Shown here piece after piece: positions 13,001 through 24,763 of a stretch of 64,000 nucleotides of DNA. This DNA comes from Myxocyprinus asiaticus. Its lineage: Eukaryota; Chordata; Actinopteri; Cypriniformes; Catostomidae. The notes under the pieces are model-generated. The model was not told the origin of the DNA. It searched no databases and saw only the letters and a program-made list of their open reading frames with translations. The stretch spans positions 27,384,001 to 27,448,000 of the forward strand of contig NC_059385.1 of the NCBI RefSeq assembly GCF_019703515.2. The letters run 5' to 3'. The position numbers were made by a program, and so were the translations under genes. Positions within the stretch are counted from its first letter, which is position 1. The number at the start of each line of letters is the position of its first letter.

Positions 13001-14032
13001 GATATGATTATGGTATAATGATAACCCTAATTGTTACATGCTTAAAAGTATGATAATCCAAAGGTTGAAGTACACAAACAATTTCAATATTTATTGTGTG
13101 AAAATATTTTATACAACCTAAAAATTACGACTGTCCCACTGTTGTGGTGTAATTCCAAGAAACCCAAAAATTGTGCCCCAAAAGTTTTTTTTAAAGCTTG
13201 TTTACTTGTTAACCAAGTTGACAAATGTGTTAGTAAAGATCACGCTTGAGATCATATATGAGACAAGTGATTTTTGATGAAAAGGAAAATTCAAAGTAAA
13301 TATCACTTTTATTGGTAAATATCACTTATTGGGCATCATTTCAAATCAAGCTGTCATTTTGCCAAATTACGCAAAAAGTGTGAAAATATTATGTGTGTAT
13401 ATTAGGGATATATTTTATATTTAAAGGTTTAAAAAAAGAAAAAAATTCCATCAGCTTCATTTCGACCACAGAATTCTATTAAACACAATATAGAATTTGG
13501 GATGTGCTGGAAATGACACTGTGGTGGGAATTTACAGGACTTTCAGAAAAAATGACAAAAATTGCATAAAGCTCATGTGATGTGTGAACATACACTGCTA
13601 GACATTGTGAGTACCCACATTTAAAAAAAAAAAAATATTGAGAGTGAGACTTCGCTTTCTAGAAATCCATAGTGCTAAACGTGCTGACCCAGAAGATTTT
13701 TATATTATATATTACTTATAAGAATAAAGTAAAACTTTCTGGTTGTGGAACATGTCCATAGTTAATGAGATGAACAACACCTGTGGTTACTCTGCTATAG
13801 GACATTGAAATAAAGCCATTTTTATTTTAGTTCTTGGAAATTCCTCTGAATTCGGTATTCTTCATCATCAGTACAATAAATGCATACTGTGAACATTCAC
13901 AAATGCATGCACAAAAGTTTACCATCATTTGTTTGCAGATGTCACTCCGTTTTTATATCTGTTACCTACTGTAATGATGACATTCATAAATTTTGTGTAG
14001 CTTAAGTGTCCAAATACTTTTGGGGGCCATTG
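10088..14032. mobile_element. Tc1/mariner-type element with nested insertions
   Basis: The left end CAGTGACCCCAAAAAGTATT and the reverse complement of the right end CAATGGCCCCCAAAAGTATT are inverted repeats continuing through TTTGGACACTTAAG. A TA dinucleotide flanks each side (10086-10087 and 14033-14034), the Tc1/mariner target. No transposase remains. At almost 4 kb the element has clearly been enlarged, since a complete hAT lies inside (11922-12727) and a TAGGCCTGTCGC motif at about 10380 suggests another hAT-like end. Confidence 0.75.
11922..12727. mobile_element. hAT non-autonomous element with perfect 8-bp duplication
   Basis: It begins TAGGGCTGCCCCC and ends GGGGGCAGTCCTA. The octamer gtcacaat is exactly repeated at 11914-11921 and 12728-12735. 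The subterminal region carries repeated TAGTCGACTAG motifs, as is common in such elements. At 806 bp with no transposase, it would have moved with enzyme supplied elsewhere. Confidence 0.88.
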
Positions 14033-14213
14033 TAGCTGCAAAGTCAGCACTGGAGCAATTTTATCCAATGTGCGAACCAGATTTTTATATATAAAACTTA
14101 ACACCTTCAAATTAAGATGAAGTCATGACTGGGATGATGATAAAACTACTTGAGAGAAAAAAAAAAAAAAGATAAACAAAACTGAATATCTACATTTTGA
14201 AAACAACTTAAAA

Positions 14214-15022
14214 TAGGGCTGGGCGGTTCTTCAGATTGTAGCTCAGCTTTGTCCATTATGCAGGTATACACCGGCTTAAGACCATAACTGGCCTCGGCGT
14301 GCGCATGTTGATGAATGGTTTCCTTTCTTTTCTTTTCACCTATAATAAAGCCTTAATTACGTGACAGTTATGGGCGCTTCATTTCAAATCACGAAGAGGC
14401 TATATATGAGAGAATCATACATCCGCCGCTCCTTTTGCCATGATGATTTAGATAGATCGCTAATTATTTCTTTGTTCTGTGATGTGTTTCAAGTGTACTG
14501 CATCTATATCCAACATTTGGTAAGTTATCATTCTGACAAACTTTGCTCAGCGTGAACCGCTAGAGGGCGTGTCTATCTGCAGGGGTTTATGAATATACAC
14601 ACAAATTGTTTGAAATACAGTGAGTACTTTCTAGATAACCTTGATAATTTATAGATATTGATTTCTAGATAACATTCTATATAGACTTGGTTTAGATCAA
14701 ATGAATACCTACAATGGCTAAGAATTATTTAGCAGTTTTCTTATTCTATTATTTCTGAACATCTGGGTTTATTAGATTTAATTTATCTTACATTTACACT
14801 CTGTTGACAACTTCCCCCTGTGGTGCATTTGTACATGTTTCTTGCACACCTTTGTTTCCTATAATGAAAAGAACTTGGATTTTTCTAACCAGGTTGTCTT
14901 GCATTCTAATAAAGAACATACAATTTGAATCATGTTGGAGTACATTTAAATGTTGAAAAATAATCGTCCATAAGATTGATAAAAATCAAGATTAAATTTT
15001 TATGCCATATCGCCCAGCCCTA
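14214..15022. mobile_element. hAT non-autonomous element (TAGGGCTGGGCG ends)
   Basis: The termini TAGGGCTGGGCG and CGCCCAGCCCTA are inverted repeats. The flanking octamers acttaaaa and actttaag agree at 6 of 8 positions. The same family recurs at 21709-22905, and single ends occur near 1772 and 33699. Its right duplication overlaps the TTAA that starts the next element. Confidence 0.75.
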
Positions 15023-16072
15023 ACTTTAAGAGGCCCTATTATGCTTTTTGGGGTTTTACCTTTCCTTTAGTGTGTAATATAGCTGTTTGTGCATGTAAAA
15101 GATCTGCAAAGTTACAAATCACAAAGTCCATGCAAAAGGGAGTTCTTTTCTCCCACAGACAACACTGCTTAAGAACTATAAGAAACGGCTGGATTGTAGT
15201 CCAGCTATTTCTTTCGTAAAGTATCTACATCACTATGTAATACATTTGCATAATGGCAGTCTAAGGTCTAGTTTGGACCCCCCTCAAACAAACGCAGTTA
15301 TAGCCGAGGCCAGGATGAGTTGGGTTTGTGTTGTCACTATGTCGAGAAGACGCTGTATTCTTCACTGTGAAAGCAAAAACTCTTTGGACTTCTAAAGGCA
15401 GACGAATTGAAGAATCAGTGGTTAAAATGTATTTTAATTATTTAGCAGTATAACCACAACCAATGCTGGATTTTCAAGACGGTTACCCCTGAAAGATGGT
15501 GTAGTTCCAACTTTGTTGGGACAATCTGGTGCTTCAGGATCACAACCTGTAAGTATGCTTGATTATTTGTGGATTTATCTGCTACCGAGAGTTCAAATGC
15601 AGAGTTTTGTGTTGTAGGCCTCTGCTAACCTGCTAGCTAATGTTATTGTGTAGAAATAGTTTTGCTAATCAGCTGCAGGCCCACTTTTACCTACAATTGT
15701 GTAGAATTATGCAGATGGTTTGTTGTTCTTACAGTCATGAATAGTGATCAAGTGTGGAGATGGATTTATTTTTACAAACGGTCATTTTACATCTGCAATG
15801 CATGGTAGTGCTCGGCTAACTTGCTATGTAATGTTATAGTTTTGGTAAGGGTTTACTATTCAGCTATGGGCTGGCTTTTACCTAAAATTGTGTAACAAAA
15901 TGGTCAATCTCAAGAGTCTTATATAATTATATAATTACAAGCTATAATGTTACGGCCGCTTTCCACGGTAGTCCACGGCTAACTTGCTCACTAACCGGGA
16001 GTAAGTCTCTGTTCATATCTCGGGTGAACAAAGTTCAGCTACACCCATTCCAGTAAAAGATGACTAATTTAG

Positions 16073-16439
16073 TGACTCCAACCAGGTCTCCTAAGCAACC
16101 AAATTGGCCCGGTTGCTAGGGAGGGTAAAGTCACATGGGGTAAACTCCTCGAGGTCGCTATAATGTGGTTCATTCTCGGTGGGGCACGTGGTGAGTTGAG
16201 CGCGGATGTCGCGGTGGATGGCGTGAAGCCTCCACACGCGCTATGTCTCCGTGGTAACGTGCTCAACAAGCCACGTGATAAGATGCGCGGGTTGATGGTC
16301 TCAGATGCGGAGGCATCTGGGATTCATCCTCTGCCACCCGGATTGAGGCGAAACGCTACGCGACCACGAGGACTTAAAAGCACACTGGGAATTGGGCATT
16401 CCAAATTGGGTGAAAAAGGGGAAAATCCCCCCCCCCCAA
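16073..16439 (+). mobile_element. tRNA-derived SINE, 5'-truncated
   Basis: The body runs from TGACTCCAACCAGGTCTCC to the tail GGGCATTCCAAATTGGG plus a C-rich and A-rich end. It lacks the tRNA-like head seen in the copies at 18.0 and 24.8 kb. An 18-bp direct repeat, AAAAGATGACTAATTTAG, flanks it at 16055-16072 and 16440-16457, the mark of target-primed insertion by a LINE enzyme. Confidence 0.9.
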
Positions 16440-16766
16440 AAAAGATGACTAATTTAGATGCACTACGTGTCTTTTACTTGAAGCTTTGTTAGGTTCACAA
16501 TAAGCAACAGCATACTTGTAAGAAAGCTACTAAATTAAAACTTACCACTGTGAAACGTCCTGCTCAAGTCGTGCTTGCGAAAGTGGTTCGGGTCGATCAG
16601 CTTGTTCATTATTCTTTCATTATTTCATTCATTATCAGACTCTGGCTCGAACTGGTATGGCAAAAACCGACGCCACTGTTACCATAGTTACAGTAGTGTT
16701 TACAGCTGCTCAGGAAGACTCGGGAGCGGTAAGGGACATACATTTCCGACACACGCTCTACGCGGT

Positions 16767-16843
16767 TGACCAATCACAACAGACTAGGCCAGCTGACCAA
16801 TTATAACAGACTGGGCCAACTGACCAATCAGAGCAGACTGGGC
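16767..16843. repeat. three 27-bp tandem units, each with a CCAAT box
   Basis: TGACCAAT starts at 16767, 16794 and 16821, an exact 27-bp period. The units share an ACAGACTGGGCCA-like remainder. The array lies within the TTAA element. Confidence 0.85.
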
Positions 16844-17039
16844 TTTTCGGAAAGAGGGGCTTTAAAGTGGTAGGAGGTAAATCAGAGTGTTTCGGCCAGA
16901 GTATGAAGAGCAGGGAAAATAAATGTACAGTATGAGAAAAATAATGTGTTTTTTGAACATTAAAGCATGTAAACCTATTCTAGTGGACCCGCAAAATAAA
17001 ATTATGAACCTGTAAATTAGCATAATATGGGCTCTTTAA

Positions 17040-17640
17040 AAAGCAGCTTTGTTTTCCCCATTTAAAGGATAGATTTAGAATGCAGGATCAGAGCTCTAAT
17101 CATTCTGTTCTTATCGGGCCTGTTCTTTGGCTGGCTCAAACATGTGTTCAGGTGTACAGCAGGGGTCAGGTGTCAGGTTCGTCGGGCGAGGTGTGTGTAT
17201 GTCCTACTCAGAGGTGAGAGGTCGAGTGTGAGCAGCAGGAAGGTTAGGTGAGTTTCAAACTGACACTTGCAGATAAGAGCATCTCCTTCACCTCAGGCTG
17301 ACACAGTGGGGACGCACCCTCGCTTAATAATTCAGCACCCGGGACCGCTTTAGAGATGCCAAGCTAATAGGTAGGTAGTCTGGTAGTCAGTAAGCATAAG
17401 GTCTGTTCCACATTGCAGCTTATTCTGGCTAAAAACCACCAACTAAGGGGCTGTTAGGGGCTGCATGGTGCAAAAGGCCGAAAAAGCAGCAAGATATGTC
17501 ACAAACATCCTTGAAAAGAAGAAAATCCTAAAAACAAGAACACACCCTGTGTGAACGGCCCCTTAAACAGTAAGAGACCATCTGACTTTTTTTCACTTCT
17601 AAAAGCCACTGTTATACTGCTAAATCAAGCTGTTCTAACT
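17040..17640. other. intronic stretch without identified gene
   Basis: No gene or repeat ends recognised. Confidence 0.4.
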
Positions 17641-17813
17641 GTAGAATCCTCCAGCGCCGAGCAGAGAAACACCAAGGAATAAAAATAATAATAATAAAAA
17701 AAAAAAAAAACTATAGGCAACTATCGGCATACATTTAGCTGATTACTGATAGTTCCAAAAAGCAACCGTTGGCACCGATTAATCAGTAAAACCAATATAT
17801 CGGTCTACCTCTA
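17640..17813 (-). mobile_element. hAT-like fragment (AGGTAGACCGATATAT end)
   Basis: Its minus-strand end reads TAGAGGTAGACCGATATAT. It matches the element at 46298-46750 in the opposite orientation, including a TTATTATTATT tract and a GATTCTACA block. The other end is not clear. Confidence 0.55.
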
Positions 17814-18031
17814 CATACTACTAAGTGCTTAAAACAAAACTTAGTAGTAAGTTTTGTTTTACCTTGCAAACTTTGGCAAGTTCAGTGATTATTTCATCCT
17901 CAAAAGTGCTTGTTGTACCAACACAACTTTATTTCCAGGCAGACTGATAAAAACCCTGTGCCTTCCCTCCCAAAATTAGCATAAAGCCAGCCAATCAGAT
18001 TAGAGCCTGCTATATCAAGAAAGTACTTTCC

Positions 18032-18442
18032 GGGGCATGGGTAGCTCAGCGAGTATTGACACGGACTATCCTGGGCATGCTGAGTGACTCCAGCCAGGTC
18101 TCCTAAGCAACCAAATTGGCCCGGTTGCTAGGGAGGGTAGAGTCACACGGGGTAACCTCCTCGTGGTCGCGATTAGTGGTTCTCGCTCTCAATGGGGCGC
18201 GTGGTAAGTTGTGCGTGGATTGCGGAGGGTAGCATGAGCCACCACATGCTGGGAGTCTCCGCGGCGTCATGCACGACGAGCCACGTGATATGATGCGCGG
18301 ATTGATTGTCTCAGGAGGCAACTGAGACTTGTCGTCCACCACCCGGATTGAGGTGAGTAACCGCGCCACTATGAGGAACTACTAAGTAGTGGGAATTGGG
18401 CATTCCAAATTTTTTTTTTTTTTTAAAAGAAGAAGAAAAACA
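18032..18442 (+). mobile_element. tRNA-derived SINE with deleted B box
   Basis: It keeps the head GGGTAGCTCAGCG (A-box-like), but the segment that should hold the B box is shortened and the sequence runs straight into GCATGCTGAGTGACTCC. A 15-bp direct repeat AAGAAAGTACTTTCC flanks it at 18017-18031 and 18443-18457. Confidence 0.9.
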
Positions 18443-18457
18443 AAGAAAGTACTTTCC

Positions 18458-19596
18458 AGTTCCACTTTGTGTAATTTGCATCAAGCGGTCTGCGAGCATA
18501 TTGTGGGCAGTCCTGAGGCTGAGACTAACAGGTAAGACAGCACCAATCATGGAAGATCCTTGACAAAGGCACAAGGCAAAGAAGATTCCTCATAATGGAA
18601 GGAAAAACTTGGTGAGTGGTGAACTAGAGATTTAAACAAGGAAAACAACACTAGTATCGGTGACAAAAGGGGCAGAACTGGCTTGACCAGTTCTACTTTC
18701 CTGTTTTGGTTTTGGTTCTCACCGTACTGCTCAATGCGCAGTGGTCTTGTGGCAGTCAGGCAAACAAAACTGCTATTGTCCTAATGAATCCATTCTGAAG
18801 GGCGGGTAATCTGATCTTGCCCCAGTGCACGAGCGCCTGTGCCGCATCGACCTACATGGCAGTCTCATCCAGCACAATGATGAGGACGGAGACCGTGAGA
18901 GCACAGCACTTGTCCTTTGAATCTCTGAACATCTTACTCAAATGTTTGAACCCAAAACATGAACCCTTATTGGCTGAGTGTGATATGGAAAAGTGCTGAT
19001 GACGAGTCATTTTCTGGGCACGTGTTCTTCTGACTCAAAAGTCTGTATTTTATTGCCAACAATGCATACTCAGGAAATTACAGTAAAACTGGTTTACCTA
19101 CTTTCAAAGGTTACTGCTGTTGTTGAGACAAGTACAAAATAAGGTAATAAACCAAGAGAGGCTGTGTTACAATGATTTTAAAATGGTTAAATGGAGTATA
19201 AAACAGCATAATTTGTATTAATAAAGAAATTCAATAATAAGCATAAATTATATGTTCAAAAAATGATAAAATTTTTAATTTTTCATAATATTAATTATCA
19301 GGTGAAATTACATTTTGCATAAAGAAAATTAAGCCTACATTTAGGACCATGAAGATTTTTTGCATTGTGACATTTTCAGTTCACTTAAGCACATTTTACA
19401 CCCAATTCTCATTACTGCAATGTGTGCATACGTTTTACTTTTAATATTCCCATTATTTTCAATGATTATTTTCATTACCATAGCACAATCATGTTTTTAA
19501 AATTTTACAGTTAAAAAAAAAAAAAAAAAAAAAAAAGGCTATTGTATAATGATTTAAATTAAAATCAGCGAAAATGAAAGGCAGTAACTTTATAAC
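18458..19596. other. intronic stretch without identified gene
   Basis: AT-rich, with a poly(A) run at 19513-19536. No gene recognised. Confidence 0.4.
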
Positions 19597-19774
19597 TTAG
19601 AAGGATTAGTTCACCCAAAAATGAAATTGCTCCAATCATTTATTTACCACCATGCCATCCCAAATGTCTATGGCTTTTTTTCTTATGCTGAACACAAATG
19701 AAGATAAAGGCAGCAACTCCAGTGGTTTAATCCATATCTTCTGAAGCGATATGATAGGTGTGGGTGAGAAACAG

Positions 19775-21037
19775 TAGAGCCCGACCGATATGGGATTTTT
19801 GAGACTGATACCGATTTTAGAGATGGAAAATTCACAGATTACCGATATGGTGGCCGATATAGTTCATTTTTGAGCTGTAATGAAAACAGACCTTTTCTAT
19901 GTGGATTGTTCACCAATTTTGCACCGATATGACTATGCAAAGGTACTCAGAAGGCTGCTTTCTTAAACAAATATTTTTATCAAAGAATATTTGACATTAT
20001 TATTATTATACATTGTCAACAAATTCTAGAAATGAACACTGAGAAAATAAAGAATAAATAAAAATACAATAAATAGCTTAAAAAAAATCAGTACTATATG
20101 TTTAGTATCAGTCAGTTGCTGACCATTAAAATAAAGAATAAATAAAAATAAAATAAATAGCTAAATAAACATCAATACTGTATGTTTAGTATCAATCAAA
20201 TGCTAACTACAATACTGCCAGTCAATTAGGGGCAGGTTGTAAAACAAGAAGCATTTACACCTGCCGAGTCAAGATAAACAGATAAGCAGCGGTGTTACAC
20301 CGTATTCTGCTATACAAGTTCAAGGGAAACTTTCAACGGTGGAAAACCAGACTTTTAAATATTACATTTTATAAATGCAACGACTGGAATTGTTCGGTTG
20401 AAGGGGGTACCAAACTGTGAATCCTGAACAAAACAGTTTGATGAATACATGTTTACACATTATCTTCCACTCAGCTGACAAGCAATGAAAGTAGCTACGT
20501 GGTTAACTAGTTAGCTATAAGCTCATCGTCACAGAGAGTAAAAGATGGACCAGCATTGTGTCTCACCAACTAGGTAACAGCGTAGTGTGAAATCAACACT
20601 CATCAGACACAATCCACCACCGCACCGTTGTCTGCTGAGCTGCAAAAGATGCTCTGATGTTTACCTTTCAATCTGCTACATTACTGACTGCACTGACAAA
20701 CTATAGCTGGCTAACATAGCAAACAGACATGAGTGACGTGGTTGACAGGGGCAGGGTTAACGTTATATTAGTTATACAAAATGATGGGGTTTATTTACTT
20801 TCCAGTATGTATTTCACAAACTCCGCCCTGTCTGCAGAGCCACCATCAGCTCAGAGTCAGCTCTGTAAACAATGGAGTCGGAGCACGCTCTGCTGGACAA
20901 ACTACGTAATGACACCAATTCTAAAGCATTGTATTCTGCATTATATGTTCTGAAAAAAGTTTTCATATCTGCGCATATCGATAAACATTTACGCCGATAC
21001 GCTAATATCAGCCGACCGATATATCGGTCGGGCACTA
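19775..21037. mobile_element. hAT-like element, family B, copy 1
   Basis: It starts TAGAGCCCGACCGATAT and ends ATATCGGTCGGGCACTA. The octamer agaaacag is exactly duplicated at 19767-19774 and 21038-21045. It contains about two units of an AT-rich tandem repeat. A second copy of the family is at 47206-50308. Confidence 0.88.
20038..20215 (+). repeat. about 80-bp tandem repeat, two units
   Basis: Each unit has AAATAAAGAATAAATAAAAA, then ATCAGTACT or a variant, then GTTTAGTATCA and a TGCTGACCATT-like end. The same unit is expanded in family B copy 2. Confidence 0.75.
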
Positions 21038-21708
21038 AGAAACAGATCTATATTTAAGTCTTTTTAGTGCAAATCTACACTTTCACTTCCTCATTCTGGT
21101 TTACTCGCATTTAGCCGCATACTGGTTGGGGCTGGTCAAAGGTGGACATTTATAGTAAAAAAGGACTTAAATATTGATCTGTTTCTCACCCACACTTATC
21201 ATATCACTTCAGAAGACATGGATTTAACCACTGGAGTCGTATGGATGACTTTTATGCTATCTTTATGTACTTTTTGGGCTTTGAGTTCTGATCACCATTC
21301 ACATGCATTGTATGGACCTACAGAGCTGAGATATTCTTCTAAAACTCTTAATTTATGTTCTGCAGAAAAAGAAAGTCATCCACATCTGGGATGGCATGAG
21401 AGTGAGTAAATGACAAGAGAATTTAAATTTTTGGGTGAACTATCCGTTTAAATACTAGATCTTTTTTTTTTTTTTTTCACAGTATGGAAATGAGAATAGT
21501 CTTTATAATCACCAAGGTTAAGATGCTTCAAGACTCTGTCAGTAACTTTCCTTTGACTCTGAGTTAAAGTGTCCCTGTCTCACTGTAAAGTGAGCAGGGC
21601 AGGACGTCCAGGGGTGAATCCAAAGCCACTGTAATTTGAGCCCCTCTGCCTCAGTCCCTACTGATTTTTAGTTACCGCACCCACACAGATTCATCGGAAA
21701 GACTCACT

Positions 21709-22775
21709 TAGGGCTGGGCAATATATCAAATATTCACGAGAGATTCGCGATTATTTTGCTGACAATATAAATTAAGCAATATCGTGTGTCATCGTGCAAT
21801 TCCAAACATTAGTAGCCGCTACAAGTTATTATACAAATCTACAAAAGCAGCACAGTATTACTGAAAAAGAAAACAGCATTTCACCAGATGCAGAACTTTC
21901 AGTGTCAAAATAAAGGCTCCAGGTGAAAGTGAAGTGTCAAAATAAAAGCTCAACACCTTGTTCATTCACAAAAAATGTTTAAGTAAAAAATATCTGAAGG
22001 TTAATAACGCTTTTTATCAGGGCTGGGAAATTTAACATGTTAATTTCTGCGATTAATATTTTTAACGCTTAAAAAATAAATAATTAATGCAGAATCAGTT
22101 TTTTTTTTTTTTTTTATAACTTCCTGAAACTTCACGCGATAGGAAAAATGTGTCTTGAGTTGTTCCTGGCAAGCTATTCAGCCTTATAGGCTCCGATAAG
22201 GGTGGGGGCAGGGTTAGCACTTTCTGTGGCTAACACTGGCATATATAACTTTTCAGGTAACTGCTTGACTCAACTGCACATCCTAGCACTGAAACTGATT
22301 GTGTGGTGTAGTGCACGCTTATTCATTACACGCGATGCATGTCCCGGGCAAAATAAACAAAGGGGTGGATTTACTGAAAGGAGAATAAAAAAATCTTCAT
22401 CCGCATGCGGGCGAGTAACCGTTCAGCAAACTGCAGTCAGGTATACTTGTAGAGACTGAACGGCAGCCAGAGAAAATTATAGTTTTGAGATTTTTAAAGA
22501 ATGAAGTTAAACTTCAGCATTCAATATGTTTTATATCTGTAAGTATAATGTCTAATAATGTGTTGGCAATGTACACTTAAGTTTCTCTTGCCAATAAAGT
22601 TTGATATTAATTGAATCTGCCCATTTGATCCCATTATTTAAAAAAGTCCACTGGAAAACAGCAGAAGATTTTGCCCAAATTGTAATTACAACATGTCCAC
22701 TGATTTTATGGCATTATACATGCCATATACATATACTTCTATTAAAGATTATTACCTATTATTACTCTCTCTCTC

Positions 22776-22841
<66 letters not shown>

Positions 22842-22905
22842 ATAGGCTGAAATATATCAAGGTGTAACTTTTTTTTTTTTTTTTTGGACATATCGCCCAG
22901 CCCTA
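21709..22905. mobile_element. hAT non-autonomous element with perfect 8-bp duplication
   Basis: It starts TAGGGCTGGGCAATAT and ends ATATCGCCCAGCCCTA. The octamer gactcact is exact at 21701-21708 and 22906-22913. Inside is a CAGGGCTGGGAAATTTAAC motif at about 22019, which may be the left end of another insertion, plus a long CT/GT/AT microsatellite. Confidence 0.88.
22765..22838 (+). repeat. compound (CT)n(GT)n(AT)n microsatellite
   Basis: Uninterrupted run of CT, then GT, then AT repeats. Confidence 0.95.
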
Positions 22906-22913
22906 GACTCACT

Positions 22914-23338
22914 GGATGCAAAGAGACGGAGAGGAAGACAAGTAATGGAAATGTCATGGCTGGTACACTATACATTTAGGCTCTTTTCAAAACTGGTTCC
23001 ATTGCTTGGTCTGAATCAGAGATTCCCCCTCCCCTGTAGATCGTTTTCACATATTGTTATTACCTATTTCAATTAACTATCAATTAACATGTATACGTGC
23101 TTGACTAACTCAAGCTACTATCGCATTATCTAGATCTGTTAGTCCGACTTTGCAAAATATTGGACTGGCGATTTCAACATTTAGGCTACATGACACTTTA
23201 CAAAGATGAGTTATTGTTTTAGTCCAAATAAAATCTAACTTGTAACTTAAAATACATGTAAACGTACTGAATATTGCTGTGCACAAATAGAGGAATGTTT
23301 TGATAGTGCCGGAGTTTTAACACTTTTGGAAAAATCAA

Positions 23339-23406
<68 letters not shown>

Positions 23407-24750
23407 TTATATAAAATATACATTTATTAACTTATATGTCTCTGCATTTTAAAACTGGAATCCGAGAACATATTTTAACATCGTAATTAAATTTCTGAGG
23501 AGAACAGCAAGAATGAGCAATGCATAATATTTAATCGCTGAATTAAGCATCATCAAAATTGATCCCAAAATTGATATGCTGTCTGCAAATATGCAGATAT
23601 CTTGTTTAAACAAAATTATTGAATAGCTTTCAAATATTTAATACAAAAGGCTTTATCTGCATTATTTCAGCCTGTCGGCCACCATGCTCTCTAGACATGA
23701 AAAAAAAACAAAAAAACATATTGGTCGATCACTACTGCAAATGTCATTGGTTTGGTCATTTTAACAATATCTAGGATATCACAGACATATCACAGTCTCA
23801 AAATTCTTGGGCAGAATACATTCCTTTATGTAATAGTACTTTGCTGTTCTGTATTGGAATATCTTGCCAATACTGCAGAGACAACCAGCATGAGCTCATT
23901 AACAGTCCTACGCTTGCATTCGGCCGCAGATATCTGACACACGGCCTTATCAATTATTAGTGAGTTGCTGTTTTTAGAAGTGCAACACTCTCACCTCTCA
24001 CTGAACACACTCAGGCAGAGTAACAGAGCCAAAAGCAGCCACATTAAAGCTGCCGTCAGCTGCTGAGCATTTAATTAAATATAAGATTAGCTGAAAAATG
24101 TGGGAAAACGGTGAAAAACAAATTCCTCTGGGTCCCACTTATTCGGCACGAGTAAATTCAATTCTCTTTGATAGTAAGAAGAGCCAATTTATCCTCTTAA
24201 GAGAGATCAGGATCCCTTTATGATGGATACGTGTTTTGCTGAGGTGTTGGATGCAAGAAGAAAATATGATGTTGTCTGTGCTTTTGAAAGCAAAGTGTGT
24301 ACTTGTAATATTTTGATTCGTATTGAATTGTACTCTATTAGTATTTGGTTCTTAATGGAGACATGCAAACCAACTGAAAAGGATCAGCTTTTATCGGTGG
24401 AAAGAAAATGTGAAACAAATTCGGAACCTGATCAGGCTATTGTGTGTGCCAGTGTGTTAAATCTCTGAACACTAACAGAGCACATTTTATGAAAAGCAAA
24501 CTTTCAACACTTGTTTTACTGAATAGTAACGTGAAATGATAAAAAAAAATGTGATAGCCTTAATATAGACTCAGAGTTTATATATGTGCTTTACCCTCAT
24601 GCCTTCAGTGTTGGCTTCTATGTAAGCTATGGGTGAGTACAAAGGTTTTTTTTACTGTTAATCTTTTTTGTTTTCCATTTTTATTAATGCATATTTCTCA
24701 TGTAATTTTTTCCCAAATGAAAAGCATAGTTTGTTGAAGTTATCTTATTT
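22914..24750. other. intronic stretch without identified gene
   Basis: Contains a (TA)n microsatellite but no gene that I recognise. The 24220-24468 frame (82 codons) has no known domain. Confidence 0.4.
23339..23400. repeat. (TA)n microsatellite
   Basis: About 31 uninterrupted TA units. Confidence 0.95.
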
Positions 24751-24763
24751 TGAAACGGTTCTT

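Larger units (their letters stand above)
15026..17039. mobile_element. TTAA-target element, piggyBac-like, non-autonomous
   Basis: TTAA occurs at both ends (15026-15029 and 17036-17039). The termini GAGGCCCTATTATGC and, reverse-complemented, AGAGCCCATATTATGC are inverted repeats. A TTAA target is typical of piggyBac, but no transposase is present, so the superfamily is inferred. A SINE is inserted inside at 16073-16439, and the right part carries a 27-bp tandem repeat. Confidence 0.6.
19597..21451. mobile_element. fold-back TTAA-type element, interrupted by a hAT
   Basis: The left end is AGAAGGATTAGTTCACCCAA; the right end, TTGGGTGAACTATCCGTTTAA, is its imperfect reverse complement. The two halves also mirror each other internally (CCATGCCATCCCAAATGT against CATCTGGGATGGCATGAG; ACCACTGGAGT against ACTCCAGTGGT). 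A hAT interrupts the middle. The complete uninterrupted form is at 43692-44412. Confidence 0.7.

Noticed and set aside
16069..16492. 109-codon frame and its antisense partner
   Set aside because: Fall inside the 5'-truncated SINE.
22601..22975. Frames of 77-88 codons
   Set aside because: Their length comes from the microsatellite (poly Tyr-Ile) and not from coding constraint.
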